Part shown: positions 37,821-47,191 of the stretch, piece by piece
Numbering within the stretch: position 1 is the first letter of the stretch
Layout: the number at the start of each line of letters is the position of its first letter
NCBI GenBank assembly: GCA_030374735.1
Contig: JASCIV010000084.1
Coordinates: 1-51,659, forward strand
Length of the DNA: 51,659 bases
Reading direction: 5' to 3'
From: Gracilaria caudata
Taxonomy: Eukaryota; Rhodophyta; Florideophyceae; Gracilariales; Gracilariaceae
Position numbers and translations under genes: made by a program
The notes under the pieces: model-generated
The model's input: only the letters and a program-made list of their open reading frames with translations
Databases searched by the model: none
What the model was told of the DNA's origin: nothing

Positions 37821-38414
37821 ATGGCATTCGTGACGTGCGCAGCGCGTCTTCCGCAGCTCCGGTCGGGTTTATCTCTCCACAGGTGCGCCTCAACGGCTTC
37901 GAGGTTCGTCTCTGCTCGCAGACCAGCCCCCGCGCGTCTCCCCGCCCGCCGCCTCACGACCACCATGCTCGCCGAGGGGCAACCTGCGCCCGATTTTGAC
38001 CGCACTGACATCGATGGCAACAAGATCAAGCTGTCAGAACTCCGTGGCAGCAACGTGATTCTCTACTTCAGTGCTTTACAAGGTCCTGGTTGCACCTCTC
38101 AATCCTGCACCTTTCGCGATGCCGCGGAGGATTTCGCGAACTTGGATGCCAAGATTATAGCCATTTCAGCGCAAGCTGAGAGCAAAAGTGCTCAGTTCAA
38201 GCGTGCCAATCGGCTGTCGTTTCCTATAATTTCAGACACTGACAGACAATTGCAGAAGTTGTACGGAGTTCCTTCCACGTTTGGCCTCATCCCGGGAAGA
38301 GTCACGTTTGTCATTGACAAAGAGGGTGTTATTCAAAAGGTATTCAATTCCCAGTTTAATGTTACACAGCATGTTGCTATTGCCAAGGAAACTTTGCAAA
38401 CCATAGACAAGTAA
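37821..38414 (+). CDS. Peroxiredoxin Q/BCP-like, plastid-targeted
   Basis: A thiol peroxidase of the PrxQ/BCP group, 197 residues from the chosen start. The first about 47 residues (MAFVTCAARLPQLR...) are rich in Arg, Ser and Ala with Phe at position 3, as in red-algal plastid transit peptides; an earlier ATG at 37776 would precede this and is less likely. The mature domain starts at about MLAEGQPAPDFDRTD. The peroxidatic Cys and the PrxQ resolving Cys five residues on are present in GPGCTSQSCTFRD. However, the Pro and Thr of the usual PxxxTxxC active site are Ser and Gly (FSALQGPGC), which is unusual. It is intronless. It probably protects photosynthetic membranes from peroxides. Confidence 0.85.
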   Translation: MAFVTCAARLPQLRSGLSLHRCASTASRFVSARRPAPARLPARRLTTTMLAEGQPAPDFDRTDIDGNKIKLSELRGSNVILYFSALQGPGCTSQSCTFRDAAEDFANLDAKIIAISAQAESKSAQFKRANRLSFPIISDTDRQLQKLYGVPSTFGLIPGRVTFVIDKEGVIQKVFNSQFNVTQHVAIAKETLQTIDK

Positions 38415-38447
38415 CTGCCTAGCGCATGTACGCTTCGTGTCTGACAA

Positions 38448-40250
38448 TTATCTCGTGTTAGTAAACTTTCGTTCTACTCTTACGAACTCTTTAGCTTGAG
38501 TGCGTTTCCTCCGTCCACTTACTCGAGCTTTCACCGTTGTCTGCGATTCGTTCTCTTCTAAATCTAAATCTAATCTTTCCTCTGGACTCTGGCTTTCCCG
38601 TGCCAACAATTCCTCTTTTCGCGCTTCCGTTCTCGCATAAACTAGCTTACCCTTTTTAGCGAACACATCAGGACCAATTCCGCTCTCTCCTTCCTCTCCG
38701 GGTGGTCCATGCACGTATATAATTCGCCCTTTCACGTAGTCCTTAAGTAGCACTCGTGCACTTCTCGACTGATCTGGCTTGTCGTGGTCCGACATGAACC
38801 CTCGAGCCCTCGCATGAGTATCGAGCAGTTGGCCTCCAGATACATAGCCCTCTCGCACACCAGCTTCTTCGTCTTCATAGATGCCCAGCTTTCCTTCCTC
38901 AAAACGAATTCCGTATACTCCTTCTAATGTTGCCGCTGGAATCCGCTGTGCAATTAATGATACTGGTGTTACGTGATCTCCTCGCATTGTGTCGATTGAA
39001 AGCACGCCTGCACAGATTAACTCCGCCTTTGATGAAGAAAAGTTTGGAAATACCAACCCGGGGCAATCACAAAGCAGTACCTTATCCGTCAGAACTAGCG
39101 TCTGAAAGTGCTTCGTTTTGCCTGGTGTTGATGACACTGCCACTCGTTTGTGATGTCTAATATCCACAGGTTGGGAAACCGATACTTCACTATTATCGGC
39201 AACACTCTTATCTGTACGTGCACTACTGTCACCGCTATTCTCTTCAAGATCAATGTCATCCTCCGTGTCTTCCCGAACATTAGGTGAAGTTGACATTGCA
39301 TCTTTTGCAATTGTTTCGAGCAACACATTGATAGTGGATGACTTTCCAACATTAGGATATCCACACATACCCACCACAAGGCGTTGGTTCGTCTGCGTCT
39401 GAGGCGACCGTCGTTCATAGTTACTTAGCCTCTCCACTAGCTCGTGTACACCAATAATATTCCTGTCGTGCGTTTCCTCATCTACGCTGGAAGAAAACGC
39501 GGAGAAAAACAGAGTATCAATGTTACGACTTTCAAAGTACTGTGTCCATTTTTCTATCATCGCTGATGATAGTAAGTCTGATTTGTTCAGCAGCAGCAGG
39601 TGAGATCTTCCCATCTCTTCCGAGACATATCGAGACAGATCTTCACAATAATAGAGCAACGGATTTCTGGCGTCGACAATCTGTATAACAACATCCGAAC
39701 GCTCAACCACTCGCCAAAGCTGTCTCCATACTTCAAGATTCTTCTCAAAGGGCGTCATCATTGGCCCGCCGATTGTACTAGCCAAACTATGTTGTTCCTC
39801 TAACGAGGCGATTGTCCTCCTCCATCTCAGAAATTCGTCAGTTTCATTTGTCATAAGTTGTTCATATGTGGTACTAGAATCCCATTTGGGGCGTCTTGGA
39901 ATTCTTAGCGCCGTTCGGTCAAGCTCTCTTCGTGCGGCAGCTTCGTGTTTACCGGCGCGTTGTGTCATAGGAGTGACGACAACGGTTTGGGGAGCCAAGG
40001 GACGAGCATGCCGTTCCCCTGCAAAATCTTCATTCGCCAGGGAGGCGTTCAGCATAAGCTCTTCCAAATCGGTAGCATCCAATATAGACTGCAGTCTTGT
40101 ATCGGTCGTGAAATCTACCGTATGCCTACCGGTCGCTGCTGCCAAGTGACCTGCAGTTGTTTTCGCGTGGCGCCTCGATGCTTGTGCATCTCGCTCACGT
40201 CGTCTTGCTAGAGCGCGACCCAGGTCGGACGTCTTTCCCTTCCTCGGCAT
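38448..40250 (-). CDS. LSG1: LSG1 large-subunit GTPase
   Basis: A cytoplasmic GTPase that releases NMD3 from late pre-60S subunits. The 600-residue protein has a circularly permuted GTPase domain: G4 LLNKSD (about 222) comes before G5 FFSAFSS, G1 GYPNVGKSS (about 302-310) and G3 DCPG (about 395). An acidic insert (about 325-370) separates G1 from the G2 region TPGKTKHFQT, as in yeast and human LSG1. The N-terminal (RALARRRERDAQASRRH) and C-terminal (SGRRKRTQAKEF) ends are basic. Start, length and motif order all fit. It is intronless. Only 33 bp separate it from the convergent PrxQ stop. Confidence 0.95.
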   Translation of the reverse strand: MPRKGKTSDLGRALARRRERDAQASRRHAKTTAGHLAAATGRHTVDFTTDTRLQSILDATDLEELMLNASLANEDFAGERHARPLAPQTVVVTPMTQRAGKHEAAARRELDRTALRIPRRPKWDSSTTYEQLMTNETDEFLRWRRTIASLEEQHSLASTIGGPMMTPFEKNLEVWRQLWRVVERSDVVIQIVDARNPLLYYCEDLSRYVSEEMGRSHLLLLNKSDLLSSAMIEKWTQYFESRNIDTLFFSAFSSSVDEETHDRNIIGVHELVERLSNYERRSPQTQTNQRLVVGMCGYPNVGKSSTINVLLETIAKDAMSTSPNVREDTEDDIDLEENSGDSSARTDKSVADNSEVSVSQPVDIRHHKRVAVSSTPGKTKHFQTLVLTDKVLLCDCPGLVFPNFSSSKAELICAGVLSIDTMRGDHVTPVSLIAQRIPAATLEGVYGIRFEEGKLGIYEDEEAGVREGYVSGGQLLDTHARARGFMSDHDKPDQSRSARVLLKDYVKGRIIYVHGPPGEEGESGIGPDVFAKKGKLVYARTEARKEELLARESQSPEERLDLDLEENESQTTVKARVSGRRKRTQAKEFVRVERKFTNTR

Positions 40251-42113
40251 GTTATAAACGAGGATGGCACAATCAAAGCTCTTCGTCGTTTGCCGTTCGG
40301 GGCTTGTATTACCTTTCTGCTTTGTATCGTGTATCCAAGTTCGGGGTGCAGTGCCGAAAAGCAGGTGTGTTTTCGATGTACAAGGGTAAAATTCTTTTCT
40401 TTAATTCTTCCTTTGTCGCGGTTTTTCTCCCGAGATGATGTGAAGGCGAAGTTCTTTTCGTCGAGAAGCTTCTGTAACGTGGTGTGGCTACAAGGGTACA
40501 AGGATATCGCTCGCGATTCCGGGCAAGAAACTCTTCGATGTTGGAATAACCCCCGCCCGCTTCAACTTGGAAGTCGAAACCATGGGAATTTCATTCATAA
40601 CGTTCCAATTGTGTAATTGCTATATCTTTGGACCCCAAAGTTTGGGGATGGATGAGGGATGAGGACACGCTCCGCGTTCGTCTGGAATTCAGGTCAAAAG
40701 AAGGAGAGAACATCGAAAAGAAGACTGTGGGTTTTCTCCAACAATATCATGACACCCACAGGGTGAAGGACAGTCGAGATCTTCAAAGGACATCCTAGCA
40801 TACTTCACAGCTCTGTCATGGTATCTACTGGAATACAGGGATAGTTCCTGACAACCTTTTTATCTGGACAGCAGTGGGTAATACTCTTATGTACATCGGA
40901 TCTTACGCGGTCGACGTGTTCCAAAGCATTCATCAGTAATTCTCATAACACAGTCCACATTTTCTTGCTTGAGTGCAAAAGAATCAGAAGAGAAAAGGCT
41001 ATTCTGATAATTGCTTGAATGACGAGGCTGTCCTCTAGCAGAATGGTCCCATGTATTTGTCACGCGTGAGTAAGACTTTCGCTGCCCGTGCGTTTCTCTG
41101 AAGTAATGCTTTGTTTCAAGTGAAGGTATCTTATGCAGTCTCCTAAGCGCAAGATGTTTCTTTACGAGGAGCAGGGGTCCAGAATAGAGGGCCATACGTG
41201 ATGCGTTTGGTGCGAAGGTAACAGAGACCGTGACAGTAGGGATGAACACTGTGCATCCCAGTGCGAAAAGTCGTAAGTGTTGGGTGTTCTAAGTCTGAGT
41301 GTTGCAGCTCCCCTCCTTCATGCACGGACAACTGCCATGCAAGGGCAGGGCGAGAAAAAAAAGCGCCTCAGTTCGGCTCAAAAACATTCTCTGCAGTGGT
41401 CGATATTCAAGTGTGATCTCTACTACAAGGGTAAAGAGGACCGGCCGGAGAAGTCGTGTTTGTTGCACGAAGCAGTTCACTGAGACAAGTGTCGGCAACG
41501 CGCTTGTGCCCCAGAAACTGCGCAACTGCGGGGCAATACGTCTTGTTTCAAAAGCAAACGGTAAGTGCTACTCAGTTTCCGTGGGAAATACGTGAGCAAA
41601 AAGGGCGTTGTGTTCGAGATGATCGGTTTTCGATGAGCAGTATACAGATTGCTGCCTCTGATTTGCCCCTTCCATAATACCAGAAACTATGTCACAGTTC
41701 TTCTTCAGCAACGAGTGACAAATGAATGACATTGCAAAGAAGTGCAACGTCTCCGCGTGGCCCACAAAACCACATACATACTTTCACAACGGTCGACCAC
41801 AGTGGGCCATAGACGCGCAACTTGGCTAAGTCCCGTCATTGTGAGGACATTGGAACTCAAGTCTGGTTTCACGAAGAGAAATGCCGTTTCCGGTATTCTG
41901 TGCTTCTTCCCACATGTTCAAAGTTATTATTCGTATTCCGTAGCTCGAAACATTGCATGTGAACGACTGCTCGCCCTCTCTTAGCAGCAAACGGTGAGCC
42001 CTTTCTGCCGTTGAGCTGCTCTCCCGGACAACTGGCGTAGACCTGGAGTGTGTCGCCGAACAACTTCCGGAAGAAGAAGTATTCGTCAAAAGAGCATCTT
42101 CGGTACTTCGTGG
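40251..42113. other. Gene-poor stretch between LSG1 and GH16 no. 2
   Basis: A stretch of 1.9 kb. The best frame is a minus-strand one with an ATG at 41195 and 102 codons (to 40887); it has no known features and I leave it out. I see no TATA element at a convincing distance from either flanking gene. Confidence 0.4.
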
Positions 42114-43230
42114 ATGAGCAGATTTCTCGGCTGCGGATGCCCCCAACGCCCGCAATATGAGTTGGAGCCGTGCGTATGGGCGGGACGTTCCAACGATTGG
42201 AAACCAGTGCAAGCGGTAGGTATCCATTCAGCTTGGGAAAGGATCGCACCTGGAGTAATGCTTCAAGTAGCTGACTTCCCTTTTCTTTGACAACTGAGAA
42301 GTTAACGGACGAATTCCGAGGTTCGACAATAAACCTTCACAAATGGTACCCATATTCTCCCTTTTCTTTTGGAACAAAGCCTGGTCTCTTCATTCCATCC
42401 AACGTGTGTGTCTCGAACAACAGAGCCTGCCTTCGCGCGCATTTCGGTGATTTGCCAAAGGACGCTCCCCAAGGTTACAAGCAATGGGGGACTGGTGCTC
42501 TTGTTTCGCGTAAGTTTCCCATTCACCATTGTGCCCGCGATTCTAGCGCATTATAATATGACTCCCCCTAATGAAGACACGGAGACTAACATGGTATGTT
42601 CTCGATTTCAGAATCTCGCCAGTTATACGGATACTTTGAGTGCCGATTCAGGGCCAGTGATACTGCAATGGTATCCCGGTTCATGCTTATAGGCAAGCGA
42701 AAAAAGAAGGAGATGAGCGTTGATGTTTTTTCGTACAGCGCTCAAGGCGAAAACAAGAGATTGGTTTACATGGACGCCATGTTTTCCGCCAAGGACGAAG
42801 AAGGTCAGAAGATCGAAGCCACCCATCCGCTAAAAAAGATTATTCTTGACATGCCGGAGCACCCTGTTACGGTTGGCATCGACTGGACTCCCGATCATTT
42901 GAAGACATACGTTGATGGCCACGTCATCAGACATCTTGAAAACAAGTACGTTGAGTTTGCAATGAAACTAGATGGACAAAGCTATCTTTCAATATGCTGA
43001 CTGTCAAACTGTCTGACTCCACTACCTTGTTGTATAGGTACTGGCATTCACCAATGCATGTCGGGTTCTTTCTCGAAACTCTCCCTGACAGGTTTGGATT
43101 GCCCAATGAAGGTCAGCTGAAGAGCCGGGCATCCATGGATATATTTTACATCCGTGTCTGGCATCGCACCAAAGGAGATAGACAAGAAAGAACACCTGGT
43201 ATGAAAGATGAACCAGAGGCCAAAGTTTGA
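42114..43230 (+). CDS. GH16-like protein no. 2, both catalytic glutamates lost
   Basis: Four exons, 42114-42215, 42299-42509, 42612-42945 and 43038-43230, give 279 residues. The introns (83, 102 and 92 nt) run GTAGGT...TGAG, GTAAGT...TTCAG and GTACGT...TATAG, and each join restores the GH16 pattern. Recognisable parts are KLTDEFRGSTINLHKW, SRQLYGYFECRFRA, VTVGIDWTPDHLKTYVDGHV, FFLETLPDRFGLP and DIFYIRVWH. Where the paralogues have E-I-D-V-F-E, this protein reads S-V-D-V-F-S (42716-42733): nucleophile and acid/base are both Ser, and only the middle Asp remains. It cannot hydrolyse by the GH16 mechanism and may bind polysaccharide or act as a regulator. The frame is otherwise intact, arguing for a functional pseudoenzyme. 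No signal peptide is seen. Confidence 0.8.
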
Positions 43231-44208
43231 AAAACTACTTTCTAAGCTTTAACTTTGGGTAGTATATAGCATGGAGGGTAACCCTATATCGAGCGTTGTG
43301 ACGACGACTTCGAGGGTTGTCGTGACGTGGAAGCCTCCGTGGTGCACAGTAGCTAACCAGTTACACAGTGTTCAATGGATTTATCATGAACAAAAGAAAG
43401 ACACCATTGTCGAGAGTATAAAAAATGCTTTGGTGAATGAAAGCATCACAGGTCCGTCAACCATGGGAAATGAAGTCATGCTCCTCTTGATGCAGCTGAG
43501 GCTCAGAATAAAGTGGAACCCATTGTACAGACCGTCATCAATGAACAGCAATTTATCCCTGATATGCCTTTGCGAGTGCCTCCAGCATTGACGAGCGCAA
43601 ATCTCTGCCGCATCACCGTTTCCCAAACACCGGAAGTCGGTTACGGTCCTTTCATGGGAAGTTAACTTCACCAATGATTCTTCTAGAACATCTAGTCGAA
43701 GCTTTACGGACTGAAGCTTGCCAGCGTAACCGCACGTCCCGTCCTAGGATGTCGAAGACTTCGAACGATGAAGTCAGCATTGCTGGCGACTGTGCTGTGC
43801 TAACCCTCTTACCCGTAATCGCTGGAATCCGTGAAAATGGGGCAAACTGGACAAAACCCGAGAAATGCTGCATGTCCAAGCGCGTGGGACAAGCTACGTT
43901 TTCATTCGCCATCGCGCCTCTTGTTGTTCAGACAGCTCGTTCTTGCCAATCCCATCAAGACGAAAGTTCGATTCACTAGCTACGACGGTAGCGTTCCTAC
44001 CCGTCTACGTTTGTAGTCTAGCGAGTTTTAGTTCGCTTTCATAAGGCAGCCCCTGTGCGCGACTCGACGTGTACTGACGCGTTTTGGCTGCGAGAAAATA
44101 CTTCATATACCGCCGGCCGGAAAGCATATTTTTCTGCGTTGCTGAGAGGGTTCGAATTGAGAAAATTATCAACCTATCGAGCGTACGCGTCAGCTTTGCG
44201 TTGAGACG
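43231..44208. pseudogene. Coding-like tract with broken frames between two GH16 genes
   Basis: An ATG after a TATATA at 43271 starts a 106-codon frame (VVTTTSRVVVTWKPPWCTV). Another frame across 43490-43660 reads well (KVEPIVQTVINEQQF, CRITVSQTPEVGYGPF), and a third holds SVTVLSWEVNFTNDSSRTS (about 43635-43710). None joins another through good splice sites. The repeated VxVxW pattern recalls beta-sandwich domains, but I cannot name a family. It may be a decayed or multi-exon gene. Confidence 0.3.
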
Positions 44209-45108
44209 ATGAAGAAACTATTCAAGCGTTCAGAAGCGCTGAAAACATTCGTAAGTCAGGAAGCACAGTTGCGTCAAGAAAAGTGGCACAACGTTAAGCA
44301 CGAGACAATGGGATTATTGGACAGATTATTCGATCGAATTCCGTCGCACCCACCGGGAAAGGAAGGAAACTGGCGATTAGTTGAGAATGTCAGCGACGAA
44401 TTCGAGGGCGACGCGTTAAATCTCGAGAAGTGGGAACCGTTCAATAGGAATTGGAGAGGGAGAGCACCTGGATGGTTCAACAGCGAAAATGTAAAGGTTG
44501 GAGATGATTGTCTTCAGCTACATTCTCGTCTGCAAGATCCGCCGGAGGGCTATCCACCGGACTATCACACGTTCTCTACGGCTTTTGTTCGAAGCAAGGC
44601 AAAGGTAAAGTACGGGTACTTCGAAGCAAAGGTGCATCCGGCAGACTCGCGTATCGCAAGTGCGTTCTGGTTTGTACGCAACGACGCGGAGGCGTGGAAC
44701 GAAATCGATGTGTTCGAGGTTAGTAGCAAGTCGGGGTACCACTGTAAATATACGATGAACGCACATGTATTCCGCGTGGGAGGTCAAACTCTGGAACACA
44801 AGTTACATCATCCTTTGTGTGTGCCATTCCGAGCTGGTGAGCAGCTCTTCCGAACGTGTGATGAGCCCTTCGGAGTGTGTGATGAGCCCTTCATCGCAGC
44901 GCTGGATTGGACACCAGAATATCTCAAGTGGATTGTGAACGGCAAAGTGGTTCGAGAATTAGCTAATGAGCATTGGCATGATGAGATGTGGGTGCAGTTC
45001 GACTGCGAGACGATGCCCAACTGGTTTGGAACGCCGAGTTGTGAGGAGAACTGTGATGTGCCGTGTTGCTTCAAGATATATTATATCCGAGCCTGGCAGC
45101 AAGAGTAA
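44209..45108 (+). CDS. GH16 glycoside hydrolase no. 3, intact catalytic motif
   Basis: A 299-residue GH16 enzyme with a full catalytic signature in NEIDVFEVS. An N-terminal extension of about 50 residues, basic and helical (MKKLFKRSEALKTFVSQ), precedes the jelly-roll, which starts at about VENVSDEFEGDALNLEKW. Other family strands are KYGYFEAKVHPADSRIASAF, IAALDWTPEYLKWIVNGKVV and FKIYYIRAW. An in-frame 21-bp duplication (44856-44892) doubles the CDEPF element just before the IAALDW strand, adding seven residues. A cysteine-rich loop (SCEENCDVPCC) near the end could form disulfides, although there is no signal peptide. It is intronless, unlike its neighbour no. 2, and has the same orientation. 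Confidence 0.9.
   Translation: MKKLFKRSEALKTFVSQEAQLRQEKWHNVKHETMGLLDRLFDRIPSHPPGKEGNWRLVENVSDEFEGDALNLEKWEPFNRNWRGRAPGWFNSENVKVGDDCLQLHSRLQDPPEGYPPDYHTFSTAFVRSKAKVKYGYFEAKVHPADSRIASAFWFVRNDAEAWNEIDVFEVSSKSGYHCKYTMNAHVFRVGGQTLEHKLHHPLCVPFRAGEQLFRTCDEPFGVCDEPFIAALDWTPEYLKWIVNGKVVRELANEHWHDEMWVQFDCETMPNWFGTPSCEENCDVPCCFKIYYIRAWQQE
44856..44892 (+). repeat. In-frame 21-bp duplication in GH16 no. 3
   Basis: The 16-base core GTGTGATGAGCCCTTC occurs at 44856-44871 and 44877-44892, a 21-bp period that keeps the frame and duplicates CDEPF. Confidence 0.9.
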
Positions 45109-45290
45109 TACAAGCTATGGTAGGATACATGTACGAACCCTTGGATTCTCTTGTAGTACAGTATGGGGCATGTTTGACTAGGACTGTGTGATAATTTGGA
45201 TGCATGTCCATGCCTGGTGACGTTGAAAACGAGGTGGTTGGCTCTGTATATTGTAAGCTCTTGACGAAAATGCCACTTTTCTGCTTCCAG

Positions 45291-45549
45291 TTGCGTTGAA
45301 ATTTCGTCCGCTGCACCCGAAGACCTCGAGTCTGCAGTTGCGAACATTAAATCTGTTTACACACACGCGACGGGTTTGCAAGCCCTTTGTAATGTGAGCA
45401 GCGCTCTTGTCCGAGTGGCGGGCAAGGATACACCTATATCGGTACGATTTACATCGGCGCGGTATGAGGTTTACAAACTCCGAACTTGTCACGTCAGGTT
45501 GGGGCGTTTCAAGGACATTCTCGTGTGCGATGTGCTTCGAGCAGGGTGA
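45291..45549 (+). CDS. Candidate exon of an unrecognised gene
   Basis: A frame following a strong acceptor (CTTTTCTGCTTCCAG at 45276-45290) stays open for about 86 codons and reads as protein: EISSAAPEDLESAVANIKSV, LCNVSSALVRVAGKDTPISV, RFTSARYEVYKLRT. A tiny first exon at 45200-45216 (MHVHA) with donor GTGACG would join in frame with a 74-nt intron, similar to other introns here, but that is a guess. The 3' end is also unresolved; another protein-like frame (45486-45752) overlaps. I recognise no family. Confidence 0.35.
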
Positions 45550-45752
45550 CAAGTTTCATGAATGCCGCTTCGACACGAAACAAGAAACTCGACACAAGTC
45601 TGCACGCGAAGCATGACAGGTTATTGGAGAGGCGACTGACCACTTTGAACCGACACACCAGATGTTCGAAACGACGTTGCGGAGAGTGGCTCTGCACACG
45701 GATGCCTGTAGCCGGTGTTCCCCATATCGCTACTGGAGCCGGTGGTGCGTGA

Positions 45753-46951
45753 GTGCTCTCGTGAAGAGTTTCCAAGTTCCAGCAATTTCGCTTGCGCAGG
45801 TGTTGCGTGAAAGCTTTTCACACTGACAACAATACGCACGAGGTCGACGGTGAAGGGGGATTGGTGGGAGTGGAGTGTATCTACTAGCTAGAAAGGGCGA
45901 GACACAGATTCAACCAAATTAACGGTCCCGATGGCATTTGTAAATGTCCACACCGGATTCGATATATTGCAGTGATCACTGGACCGTGGTGGGAGATTCG
46001 GCATAGGACGTGTGGGTATGAAGGTTAGGACTTAGTCGGGAGATGAGGGAGATGCGAGTTTCTTGACAAGGCTTTTCATCATGATGGTGGAGACTTGCAG
46101 TAACATTATCTATGGAAGCTGTACCAAGGGCCCATACGGTGCCCTGTGCCGCACAGTGTGACGGTACGCGGTATCTATCCCATACGTCTAGTGCCTTTGA
46201 TAACCTCACCACGTTTGTCGATAAGCATGTCGCAACCTAGCGCAATCCTCGTAAAAAAGGCACGCGGGAGCGATATGCGTTCCCAGCCGGAACTTATGTA
46301 CCAGGCTGGCGCCAGACGAAAACCTGAGAGGAAACCTGCAGCATGATACTGTACTGTAACACACACACGGTCCACGCAAACATCGGCGACCGTCGCTGCT
46401 CGACTCGAGATGGACGATGCGCGCAGCGACAAGGACCGCGACGCGGTGTGCATCGGTGAGACATCTGCCAACAGCGGCAGCCGCACATCCGCTCATAGGA
46501 CGCACTCTCGACGCGTGTGCGACGCATGTGAGTGTGTAATCCCCCGTACTGTATCCAGCACGATATGACGACCAACCAAAAGAGGCGTGTACGCGTGCGT
46601 GACGCACGCCGGACGCATGAGGCGCGTGTGTCAAGCGCGTTAGCACATGCGCGACGCGTGCGCGACGCGTGCCCGGCACGTGCTTACCAACCCTCGCTTG
46701 ATAGTCGTGTTGTGCCATGTGCTGCTGTGTGCTGCGCGACGTATGAGAGCCATGCGCTTTTCTAGAGTTGTGCCCGGTTGGAGCCGTGGGCATCGGCTCG
46801 TCCTCGCCGCGCTCACCCCTGCGGTATAAAGTGTCTGCAGGCCGACGCGCAGTGCGATGGAAAGCCAACTCCCCATGTCGTGATCGCCGCGTCAAGTCTG
46901 CATCTGATTGTTGAACAGAGCTTCCCTCGTCTGTCGTTACCACTCTTCATT
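45753..46951. other. Gene-poor stretch with GACGCGTGC repeats
   Basis: 1.2 kb with no convincing frame; the 245-codon minus-strand frame at 46206-46943 is rejected below. An 11-bp direct repeat, GCGACGCGTGC, is at about 46651-46672 within a CG-rich tract. Confidence 0.45.
46823..46830 (+). promoter_or_regulatory. TATA box of the small Cys-rich gene
   Basis: GGTATAAA, about 125 bp upstream of the ATG at 46952, a normal distance for this window's TATA-containing genes. Confidence 0.55.
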
Positions 46952-47191
46952 ATGTCGTATTACGCTCGCGATGTCTTCGAAAACACCATTTGCAAGGCCT
47001 GTGGCAGTGGCAAGAGAGATCATCTGGAGTTCAGTTGCGGTGTGAAGCAGAAAGATGGCTCCGTTTGTAAGAGACCTGTCGTATATGTGGAGAGGTACTC
47101 GGCCAAGAACAAGCCGAAAGGAGCTCGTCCGAGCTGGAAATGCTGTGCTGTTTGTGAAGTGCATCGTTCCAGATCCAAAATCTTTTCATGA
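46952..47191 (+). CDS. Small cysteine-rich protein, possible zinc ribbon
   Basis: A 79-residue basic protein starting at the ATG of MSYYARDVFEN. The frame is open 58 codons further upstream, but that part is not protein-like and lies across the TATA box. Cysteines stand as CKAC (14-17), C29, C39 and CCAVC (64-68), which would suit a small zinc-binding fold. The middle (PVVYVERYSAKNKPKGARPSW) is strongly basic, so nucleic-acid binding is possible. I recognise no family. The TATA box, good start and Cys pattern make it a likely real gene. Confidence 0.5.
   Translation: MSYYARDVFENTICKACGSGKRDHLEFSCGVKQKDGSVCKRPVVYVERYSAKNKPKGARPSWKCCAVCEVHRSRSKIFS

Noticed and set aside
46206..46943. 245-codon minus-strand frame
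   Set aside because: Lies across a CG-rich repeat tract and the TATA box of the small Cys-rich gene; composition is dominated by Arg, His and Ala repeats.
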